A program made the translations under genes and the position numbers. The notes under the pieces were generated by a model. The model saw nothing but the letters and a program-made list of their open reading frames with translations. It did not search any database and was not told the origin of the DNA. Shown in pieces: positions 24,271 to 33,400 of a DNA stretch of 64,000 bases; position 1 is the stretch's first letter; each line of letters begins with the position of its first letter. Origin of the DNA: an uncultured Eubacteriales bacterium (GTDB lineage: Bacteria > Bacillota > Clostridia > Peptostreptococcales > Anaerovoracaceae); the NCBI GenBank assembly GCA_902774265.1, contig CACYHR010000004.1, positions 62,001 through 126,000 of the forward strand. The letters run 5' to 3'.

Positions 24271-27200
24271 TTATTCTATTCCTGCCGCAGAGAGAAGCTG
24301 CTGCCTCAAGCTGTCTGCTATCCTTTCCATACGGTCTGTGTCATAAAGTCCGGTGTCATAAATAAAGCTTATGCGAATGTCTGAGGTATTATATGCTAAT
24401 ACAAATATACGGCGGGCTGCATGCATATGCCCCCTGACATCCCTGTCTAAAAGCAAGGTAATATCCTTAACATATTCCGGATAGTTCGCATTATCCTGTA
24501 TGATATCGACCACCATGACATCATCCTGCAGCCTGGCAGAACAATAATCGTCCCCCAGCAGATTGAAGTCGAAGTGTTCGTATTTTTCGCTTTCTATCAG
24601 CTGCTGCTGGCATTCGGCAGCAGTATCTCCTCTTCGGTATACAAAAGGAGTATGAATAGAGAACATTCCTACCGTATTGCTGTCAAACGCCCCTTCTGAA
24701 CCTCTGCCGTTTCTTATAACAAAATAACTCACTGCATCCTGATCAAGCTCATCGTTCAATACAGTCCCGATTCCCTGATTCAAAAGCGCAGGCAGTGACA
24801 TCCTGCTTCTCCTGCAGTATTTGATGACCGCATTTGTTTCAGCTGCATCCAGATAACAAACTGTTACTTTACGCTCATTTGACAGCGGATTATTCTTATC
24901 TGAAGCCAGAGATACCGGTCCTCCGGCTCCTTTTGTAAGTTCCTTCCAGTAAGCCTCCGCCTCTTTTACATTTCTGTGTGAATTCGCATCATAAAACGAT
25001 CTGATTATTTCATCGTCAGGCTTCACCCGTATGCCGGGATCAAGCAGCTCGTTAACGATTCGCTCAATGCTTATGTCAAATATAAAATGCGACCCCATTA
25101 ATATCAGTACATAGCGATCATCCTTTATCCTCAGAATGCCTGCATGATGCGTGCTTTCAGCCTCCGGCCACCCCTTCTCCGCGTACAATTCCCTGATCTT
25201 ATTGATATGATCCATCTGTCTCCTTGACAGCAAACCTCTATTGTCCGGGCTAAGTGATCTGATATCCGCATAGAATAATCTCTCCTTTGCCTTTTTCAGG
25301 ACTACGATGAAGGGTCTTGAATCCGAGGCGCTGACTATAACGCTCCTGAGTGACTGATGCATTTCAACAAGCATGTTATAACGTTCCTTCAGAAGCCTGA
25401 CATCCCCATCATATGCAAAACACATCACTTTATATACGTTAAAGCTGTTTCTGCCGTCCTTATTCCTGTAAACAGCTTCCATCTGAGAATGCATCGGATA
25501 GATATCACTGATCTCATCCTCCGGTATCCTGCTGTATATGATCTTTCTGTCCTCATCGTTCAGAGGGCATTCATATTTTCCGCAGTCCGGTTCGGAGTTC
25601 AGTTCTGATACATTTTCATAGTTTATTTCCGACCCTGTTTCAGAGGACAGTACCGGCTGCATCATACCGGCCAGATCGCTGATGACCGGAACAGCAAACA
25701 TCCATGCAGGCTTCAGCTCAAAGCCTCTTTCCCTGAGTTCTGCGATCGTCCTCAGTGCAGTAACGGAGTCTCCTCCCAGTTCAAAAAAGCTGTCAGACCT
25801 TCCCACAGCTCTGTCCGTATCAAGTATCTTTTCAAATATTTCTGCAAGAATATTTTCCTTCTCTGTTGCAGGCGCTTCATACTCTGCATCTGAGAGGCTG
25901 ATATCGATGTCCGGAAGATCCCTTCTGCTCAGTTTGCCGTTCATATTCACCGGCATATCATCCAGTCTTCTGATATAAGACGGTACCATGTAATACGGCA
26001 ATCTGTCGGCCAGATACCGCCTCAGTCCGCCTTCATCAACAGTTTCATCCGAAGTGTAATAAGCAGAGAGTGACGCAGCTGCATTCTCTCCCTGTATCTT
26101 AACTGCTGCGCTGCGTATCCCGGTATATTCCTCCATCACGCCTTCTATATCAAGCGGATCTATTCTCTGTCCGCGCAGCTTTATCACACCATCTGTTCTT
26201 CCTCTGAGCCATATCCTGCCGCTTTCATCATAAAACGCGCGGTCACCTGTTTTGAAAAGTCTGCCATATACAGGATGCTCAATGTATTTTTCGGCATCGA
26301 AATCCGGTCTGTTAACATAATGAGCGCTGCCTGCAGATACGCCTCCTGTATATAGTTCTCCGGGCTCTCCCGCCTCAGCATCAGTCATATCATCTCTGAG
26401 TATATGGAAACTGCAGCCGTGCACCGGATTGCCGAGATCCATCGGGCCATGCCTGTATTCACAGTCTGCAAGATGTACCATTTCGGTAGCGCCATAACCG
26501 TTGTATATCCTGGCACCAGTACATTCAGAAATCTTTTCCGCTGTCTCCGTGCTCAGGCTCTCACCAGACAGAAGCAGCCTTTTCATCTTATGCAGCGCTG
26601 ATCTGAAATCATCGTTCTCCATATACCTGAGCAGCATCGATGGTGTTGCCGACATTGCATCCGCTCCGCTGCGGGCTATGAGATCAGCCAGTTTTTCTGC
26701 TGTCTGCCGTTCTTCATCGCTTGCAATTACAAGCGTCATACAGTTTGAAAGAGCACAGAAATAATCAAATCTCGAGAATCCGTAAGCGCAGTTTACTATG
26801 CTCAGTATCGCCCGGCAGTAGTATGCCGTATATCTGACTACATTATTATCCGGGTATGCAAATGATACATTTGCAACCGCTGCATGAGTAGTCAGTGCCC
26901 CCTTAGGCATACCTGTGCTGCCGGAGGTATAATAAACCGCGAATGGATCCTCCGGCCTTGGATGCGGCAGCTCCTGCGTACATTCGCTGTTGATCAGAGC
27001 TTTGAAACTGTATTCAGTCACCGCAAAGACCGCATTGCAGTCGCTGAATATATGGCTGATTCGTTCTTCCGGCCACTCCGTATCGACCGGAACATAAACA
27101 GCGCCGGCATACAGTATCCCGAGCATAGAAACAATAAATTCTATTCCCGGCCTGAGGCAGACCAGCACCCTGTCACCGCTTTGTACTCCCCTTTCTTTCA

Positions 27201-27333
27201 GAGCCATTGCAATCTGCCCTGCGCTGCGTACCAGTTCACCGTAATTGATAGTCCTGTCTCCGCAGATAACTGCAGGCTTTTCGCTTTTCTTATATTCATT
27301 AAGTGACTCTAATATCGTTTCATTACGTTTCAT
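24271..27333 (-). CDS. NRPS-like protein, adenylation-carrier-condensation (A-T-C)
   Basis: This protein has 1020 residues. An adenylation domain covers about 1-480 (VYYTSGSTGMPKGALTTH, YNGYGATEM, LFKTGDRAFYDESGRIWLRG, A10 Lys in NMNGKLSRRDLP). The carrier domain has FFELGGDSVTAL with Ser523. A condensation domain covers about 620-1020. Its active-site block reads SHFIFDI where HHxxxDG is usual: the second His and the Asp remain, the Gly is lost. Aligned by eye, the Asp that grips the amino group of amino-acid substrates (first position of the specificity code) is Gly here (YGFSRFDYF), hinting at a non-alpha-amino-acid substrate. The start lies 4 bases after the upstream stop, so translation is probably coupled. 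There is no thioesterase domain. Confidence 0.9.
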   Translation of the reverse strand: MKRNETILESLNEYKKSEKPAVICGDRTINYGELVRSAGQIAMALKERGVQSGDRVLVCLRPGIEFIVSMLGILYAGAVYVPVDTEWPEERISHIFSDCNAVFAVTEYSFKALINSECTQELPHPRPEDPFAVYYTSGSTGMPKGALTTHAAVANVSFAYPDNNVVRYTAYYCRAILSIVNCAYGFSRFDYFCALSNCMTLVIASDEERQTAEKLADLIARSGADAMSATPSMLLRYMENDDFRSALHKMKRLLLSGESLSTETAEKISECTGARIYNGYGATEMVHLADCEYRHGPMDLGNPVHGCSFHILRDDMTDAEAGEPGELYTGGVSAGSAHYVNRPDFDAEKYIEHPVYGRLFKTGDRAFYDESGRIWLRGRTDGVIKLRGQRIDPLDIEGVMEEYTGIRSAAVKIQGENAAASLSAYYTSDETVDEGGLRRYLADRLPYYMVPSYIRRLDDMPVNMNGKLSRRDLPDIDISLSDAEYEAPATEKENILAEIFEKILDTDRAVGRSDSFFELGGDSVTALRTIAELRERGFELKPAWMFAVPVISDLAGMMQPVLSSETGSEINYENVSELNSEPDCGKYECPLNDEDRKIIYSRIPEDEISDIYPMHSQMEAVYRNKDGRNSFNVYKVMCFAYDGDVRLLKERYNMLVEMHQSLRSVIVSASDSRPFIVVLKKAKERLFYADIRSLSPDNRGLLSRRQMDHINKIRELYAEKGWPEAESTHHAGILRIKDDRYVLILMGSHFIFDISIERIVNELLDPGIRVKPDDEIIRSFYDANSHRNVKEAEAYWKELTKGAGGPVSLASDKNNPLSNERKVTVCYLDAAETNAVIKYCRRSRMSLPALLNQGIGTVLNDELDQDAVSYFVIRNGRGSEGAFDSNTVGMFSIHTPFVYRRGDTAAECQQQLIESEKYEHFDFNLLGDDYCSARLQDDVMVVDIIQDNANYPEYVKDITLLLDRDVRGHMHAARRIFVLAYNTSDIRISFIYDTGLYDTDRMERIADSLRQQLLSAAGIE

Positions 27334-27337
27334 GGTC

Positions 27338-28930
27338 TTATTGTTTCAGAATTATCTCTATAGCCTTCTTCATTCCCTCTGCTATCATAACTGCGGATTC
27401 CGGATCACAGATATCAGGATCCAGATGAATGAGCAATTCGTAATTTCCTGATGCATTCACGATAAATGAAGCATTATACGGTTTAATATACTGTGATTCC
27501 GGATTGATGAACGGTTTGTTCTTATGCATATCGTCCTCATAATCACTGAAATCCAGCACATCCAGCACGACGGCACGGCAATGATCCTGTGAAAGCTCCT
27601 GACCGTCAAAGAGCAAGGCTGTATCGGTCATCTGATACTGAATGCTCTCAGCCAGCTGTCTCTGGCAATCCTGCGGTGTATCGCCCCTGCTGTAAACAAA
27701 AGGAAATTTACTGACAAAATTACCCATCAGTGCAGGATCTGAAGTAAGGGATGCAGGTCTTCCCGATCCGCAGAGCAGGAAAAACAGCCTGTCTTCCCTA
27801 AAATACTCAGTCAGATTCTTTCCGAGAGCAGCACACATAAACGCAGAAACGCTTATTCCGTTATTTCTGCAGTATTCATTCACTTTCGTACCTGTCTCTC
27901 TGCCGAGGATCCTTACATCGAGCAGAGGTTTTCCGTATCTCATGCTCTCATCTGCCCGCGGCAGCATACAGATGCCGGGTATACCATCCAGCAGATCATT
28001 CCAGTATTTTAATGCCTCACCGCTGTTCATTCCTTCAAGCCCGGAATAGTATGATCTGTAATTATCGTCATCAGGCAGCAGTTCATCTTTTCCCATCAAT
28101 TCTGAAATGAATCTCATCGATCCTATACCATCAAGAATAAAATGCGACTTGATTATCAGCAACTTATAATCATTCTCTCCCGTCCTGACGATCCCGCAGA
28201 TTATCAGAGGTCTGATCTGATCCAGTCCGCGGGCGGACATCATTTTCTGCAGAGTCCTGGTATATTTTTCTACTTTATTTCTCTGCTTTCTCATATCTAC
28301 ATAAAACAGTTCATTGTCTGATTCTTTAAGCACCACCTTGACAGGGTAGCTTCCCACAGGTATGACCATGACTGTTCGCAGACACTGCCTCACAGCGCAC
28401 ATCCGGGAAAATCTGTCTTTTAAATGCTGTATATCCCGTATGTCTGAAGTATATATGAACCTTATATTGGTATTAAAATATGCCTCAGTACCTGTAAATC
28501 TGTAAGTTTCTCTCTCCCAGCTGGTAAGAGGATATACGCTGTCTACACTCTGCCATCCTATATGTTTTTCTATTGCTGCTCTTTCGACATCATCAGGCTC
28601 GTATTCCCATTTCTTTATAATACTGTCCTGCTGTTTCTCATGAGACGCAGATGATTCCTTCAGTCTCATCACCTTCGCCAGATCTTTAACTACAGGATGA
28701 ACTATTATATCCTTCAGACTTAACTCATATCCAAGCTCTGCTGCTTCAGATGCCATCTTCATTCCCCTGAATGAATTTCCGCCCAGCGCAAAGAAATTAT
28801 CAGAAGGACCGACCGGAACACTGCAGCTGAGGACTTTGCGAAAAAGATTGATAACGATCTCCTCGTAATTTTCTTCGGATCCGTTATGTGTCTCTGTCTT
28901 ATTTATTATCTCTTTATCAATAGTCACCAT
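27338..28930 (-). CDS. NRPS-like protein, carrier-condensation (T-C)
   Basis: The ATG at 28930 follows GGGTGG by 9 bases; a longer frame would overlap the transporter gene. The 530-residue product opens with a carrier domain whose phosphopantetheine site is ALGGNSFRG (Ser53), with Asn in place of the usual Asp before the Ser. A condensation domain follows with SHFILDGIG, in which the catalytic second His and DG are intact. It has no adenylation domain, so the carrier must be loaded in trans by another enzyme of the cluster. It sits between the anion transporter and the A-T-C gene in one tight run. Confidence 0.88.
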   Translation of the reverse strand: MVTIDKEIINKTETHNGSEENYEEIVINLFRKVLSCSVPVGPSDNFFALGGNSFRGMKMASEAAELGYELSLKDIIVHPVVKDLAKVMRLKESSASHEKQQDSIIKKWEYEPDDVERAAIEKHIGWQSVDSVYPLTSWERETYRFTGTEAYFNTNIRFIYTSDIRDIQHLKDRFSRMCAVRQCLRTVMVIPVGSYPVKVVLKESDNELFYVDMRKQRNKVEKYTRTLQKMMSARGLDQIRPLIICGIVRTGENDYKLLIIKSHFILDGIGSMRFISELMGKDELLPDDDNYRSYYSGLEGMNSGEALKYWNDLLDGIPGICMLPRADESMRYGKPLLDVRILGRETGTKVNEYCRNNGISVSAFMCAALGKNLTEYFREDRLFFLLCGSGRPASLTSDPALMGNFVSKFPFVYSRGDTPQDCQRQLAESIQYQMTDTALLFDGQELSQDHCRAVVLDVLDFSDYEDDMHKNKPFINPESQYIKPYNASFIVNASGNYELLIHLDPDICDPESAVMIAEGMKKAIEIILKQ

Positions 28931-28959
28931 ATACCCGTACCACCCAAACTTTTCTTTTT

Positions 28960-30384
28960 TTATCCATAAATGATCATAACAGGCAGCGAAGCCGCAAGGA
29001 TGCCCGCCAGCATCAATATCACCATATAAAAAGCGTATTTCCATACATCTCCGAGCCTGACATTATCCTGATCATATACTATAGCAGTCTGTACAGAAGC
29101 GCTTGGCGTAAGCATCGCAAGACAGACCGCATAGCTGATTATCAGTATGACTGGAAACATCGGATATCCGCTGTCTGCAAACAGCGCAAGCGCCAGTTCG
29201 GCAAACAATGCAGCAGTAATAACATTGGATGTGAAATTGGTCATTATTACCGCCAGTATCACCAGTATGACAAGTATCATGAAAGGACTGATATTCTGAA
29301 TATGCGGATATATCGCATCATAAACAGCCCCCCTGATTCCCGTACTCTCAGATCCCGTAAGATCGGATATAAGGAATACTCCGCACTGAAATACTATAAG
29401 ACGCAGAGGGACTTTCTTTATTGCGGCATTTATGTCGGAAGCCGGTCTGCCGCCAATTTGCACGACAGACAGTATGACTATACCGACCACCACCGGTCCT
29501 ATGCTTCCGCACTTATCAAACAGCGATATTATGCCGCTGAGCGGACCGGATGTGATAAATTCAGGGATCAGCCAGAGCAGTATAACGATAACGACTGAAG
29601 CGACTGTCAGCTTTTCCCTGCTGCTCACAGGTTCCATTTCGCTTTTGTATTCACCTATCTTCAGGCCGTCTTTTTCGGCCGGCTTCCATACCACTGCAAT
29701 AACCGTCATAGTTATTGCAAGCATTACGGCATTTACGAGCATGCCTGCAGCGCACCATTTTACCAGGCTGATGTCTGCGGGTATCATCCTCATCATGATA
29801 ATAGGTATCACATGTGACACAGGCGTTGAATTGCCACCTATGGAAACTACCATAAGTGTGCCCAGATACATCGCATTTGAATACTCGCTGTGCTCCTTCA
29901 CTCCCATCTTTGCCATCAGTTCTCTTACCAGTTCACATGTAACTATCATGACTGCGTTTTTTTCGAGAAAGCTGACAACGACCGTAACAGACAGGAAAAA
30001 CATAAACATAAACATATACGGCCTGCCACGTGCAATACGTCTTGACAGGAAAAAATCCGCACATCTGCCGATTATCCCGTTCTCTATCAGCATGCCGCTG
30101 AATATAAGACAGACAAGTGTAAAAAGCACACTCTGATTACCGAGAGATACCGCGCTTACTGACGCAATACCATCATATGCGCCGGTAAAACATATCAGCA
30201 TAAGAGCGAGCAGACTCGGCCATGTCGTACTGACCGTTATCCAGAGATATATGGTCGGTATACACACCGCCAGCGCATCGACACCTGCCTGTGTAAGACT
30301 GCCTTCAGGCCGTATCACCAGTTTGACAAGTATCAGGATCAAAGCAGCGATCCCGATATGTACATAGGTTTTAGATAACTTCAT
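28960..30384 (-). CDS. SLC13/DASS-type anion transporter (ArsB/NhaD/CitT superfamily)
   Basis: This 474-residue integral membrane protein has about eleven to twelve hydrophobic segments. Duplicated half-repeats carry the family-like motifs GGNSTPVSHVIPI and LTPSASVQTAIV, the SNT-type substrate/sodium loops at helix hairpins. The family moves di- and tricarboxylates, sulfate or similar anions with sodium or by exchange. It is embedded in the synthetase operon (27- and 29-base gaps), so it may import an acid precursor for the adenylation domains or export the product. The first is more usual for this family. Confidence 0.85.
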   Translation of the reverse strand: MKLSKTYVHIGIAALILILVKLVIRPEGSLTQAGVDALAVCIPTIYLWITVSTTWPSLLALMLICFTGAYDGIASVSAVSLGNQSVLFTLVCLIFSGMLIENGIIGRCADFFLSRRIARGRPYMFMFMFFLSVTVVVSFLEKNAVMIVTCELVRELMAKMGVKEHSEYSNAMYLGTLMVVSIGGNSTPVSHVIPIIMMRMIPADISLVKWCAAGMLVNAVMLAITMTVIAVVWKPAEKDGLKIGEYKSEMEPVSSREKLTVASVVIVILLWLIPEFITSGPLSGIISLFDKCGSIGPVVVGIVILSVVQIGGRPASDINAAIKKVPLRLIVFQCGVFLISDLTGSESTGIRGAVYDAIYPHIQNISPFMILVILVILAVIMTNFTSNVITAALFAELALALFADSGYPMFPVILIISYAVCLAMLTPSASVQTAIVYDQDNVRLGDVWKYAFYMVILMLAGILAASLPVMIIYG

Positions 30385-30411
30385 CTGAGCATTTCCCTAT
30401 CCCATCACAAT

Positions 30412-33400
30412 TCAGTTTGCTGAATCAAGGATCAACCCTGCATTTTTTCTGAATCTTTCAGCCATATCATCCAGCACGTTCTGATCGCAGGCTTCCGTAT
30501 TGAAGTAGTAGGTAATATTGAAATTATCCCGCGGATTGACTAAGAAGGTCACATTATTTTCATGCTGGTCAAACGACCTTTCATCCACAACACCCTGCAT
30601 ATAGTGTGTTTCTATGCTGAATTTCTCATCATTGCTGAAATTCAGCATATCCACAACAACAATTCTGCTGCGCTTATCAGGCGGAATAAAGCCTTCGCCC
30701 AATCTGTCGAGATCGATACATTCATATTTGATGCTTTCCCACAGTTGTTTCTGAGCATCCTCCGGTGTATCTCCGGCTCTGTATACAAACGGAAATCTCG
30801 TTATATACATCCCGGTCAGGATTGGATCCCCAGTCATGCCGTTGTTTCTGCCGTTTCCGATCACAAGGAAGCACACTTCATCACTGCCGCAGACCTCAGC
30901 TATTGACATACCTATCAGGGTCAAAAAGAATGATGTAGTTGTTACACGCTTATCTTTACAGTACCGCTGTATCCTTTCTCCCAGCTTTCCTCCGAGCCAT
31001 TTGCGGCGGATAACTGCATGCTGCACAGGTCTGAACCCGTCTGATACAGGCAGCTGCGTAAGACTTCTGATATTTCCGAGAACGCCCTGCCAGTATTCCG
31101 CTTCTGCAGCTCTGTCTGCTGTTTCATATCTGAAGTAATAATCCATGACCGCTTCGTCATCGCAGCTCAGCTCTTCATCGTTAAGCAGCTCTTCCCCGAA
31201 ACGAGTCAATCCAATCCCGTCCAGTATGTAGTGAGATGTAAGGTTCCAGCATACATATCTGCCTTCCGAGATTTTGATGAAACCGATAAATATCATCGGT
31301 CCCCCCTGTATCAGTCCTCTTTTTATATGCATCTCAGTAAGAGTCTTCAGATAACGGACCTGTCCTTCGGAGAGCCCGTCTGCTCTTGCGCTCCTTTCGG
31401 TGCCGAGTCCTGACAGATCAACATAGAACAGCTTGTTATCCATGTCCTTCAGTACGACCTGGAGAGGATCTCCTCCCTCCGGAATTATTATAGTCGTCCT
31501 AAGAGCCTGCCGTTTGGCAGTCAGCTCTCTGAATCTCATCCTGAGGCGTTCTATGTCGAATTCCCGTTCCATGATCTTTATGACCGACATATACCATGTA
31601 TCATCACCCGTATATCTGAATTGATCTCTCGATGACGGCATTACAGGATACACAACCTGTACATTATCCCTGTCAACATGTGCAAAAACAGCAGCTTCTT
31701 CCTCTTCGCTCAGAATGTATTTCCATTCGCTCTTATCAACAGATTCCGCAGATCCGGCATCTGATTCCAGAGTCATTGCCAGATCCTTTATTACAGGCGC
31801 TGCAGCCAGCGAATGCAGCTCCATCTTTACTCCCTCTCTTCTCAGACTGTCTATTATCCTGAGTCCGCTTATAGAGTCGCCTCCCAGTTCAAAGAAATCA
31901 TCATTTCTGCCCACCGGCTTTTCCGGACTCAGCACCTCCGCGAACACCCTGCAAAGCAGTCTCTCTTCATCTGTTACAGGGGATCCGTAATCTGCATCAT
32001 GTCTTTCAATAAATAATTCCGAAAGAGCATTTCTGTCCTTCTTTCCGCTGGCATTGACCGGTATCTCAGATATCCGCCTTATAACGGCAGGTATCATATA
32101 ATACGGAAGGAGCTCTGCTATATGTCTGCGTATCAGTTTTTCAGGAATATCCTCTGCAGCAGTATAGAATCCGCAAAGGGTCTTACTATCATCTTCCACT
32201 CTGACTGTTACAGCAGCCTGCATTATCTCAGGCATGCTTTCCATGGCATTTTCTATTTCGCCCGGTTCCATCCTCTGCCCGTGGATCTTGATCATATCGT
32301 CCACGCGTCCTGCAATTCTGAATGTTCCGTCAGCGTTTCTCATTGCAGCATCTCCGGTGCGGAACAGCCTGCCGAGTGTATCATGAATTATGTATTTCTC
32401 ATTTGTCAGTCCCTCGTCCGCAAGATAATAGCCGTCTTCCGGTGATATGCCTCCAAGCATCAGCTCGCCTGTTTCGTCCGGGCCGAGTTCATTAAGATCT
32501 TCATCCATGATATGGATCTCAGTTGTCGGCCATACATTCCAGCCAGGCTCAATGTCATCTTCGAATATGCGCTGAGCGACACCGAACATCTCCGTTGCAC
32601 CGTATGTATCAAATACTCTGAGTCCCGGGTTTATGCTTCTCAGCTTTCCCGCCATTGCAGCTGTAACCGCCTCACCGCTGAGGCATACGCCGGTTATTCC
32701 CCGTACTGCTTCGGCAAACCTTGGGTTTTCGAGGTAACGCATCATTCCCGATATAGTAAATGTGATCCACTGGACCTTGTCGCGTATGATTCTCTCTGCG
32801 ATAGCATCCACGGATTTGAGTTCTGCATCAGACAGAATGACCGATGTCCTGCCGCAGAGAAGATTGGAAAACATCATGCCTGCTGTTCCGGCAAATGACA
32901 TATTGTACATCAGCATGTATCTGTTGTATTCATCATTCAGCTGCAGAACTTCAACATTTTCGTGTGAGAACATCATTGCAAGCACCATCCTGTGAGTCAG
33001 CACGACTCCCTTCGGAGTACCCGTGCTTCCGGATGTATACAGATATGCGCACGGATCCTTTTCTGAAGGAAGGCTTTCAGAAGGCACCAAAGCGAAATCA
33101 TTGTCGAAACCTTCTGCATTATCCTCACCGGAAGGAGCCTCTGCCAGAAGCTTCGCCAGCTTTTCCTCAGTCAGTATAACTGCAGCGCCGCATTCCTCAG
33201 CCACTATCCTGATTCTTTCCTCCGGCCAGAGATTAGTCATCGGCACATAAATATATCCTCCGATCATAGCCGCCGCAGCTGCAGTCACGTAGCCTGTTCC
33301 CGGCTCCATAAGCACAGCAACAGGTTTGCCCGGCATCACGCCTTCTTTTCTTAAGCCTGACACTATCTTTACCGCATCCGAGAGCATATCCCTGTAGCTG

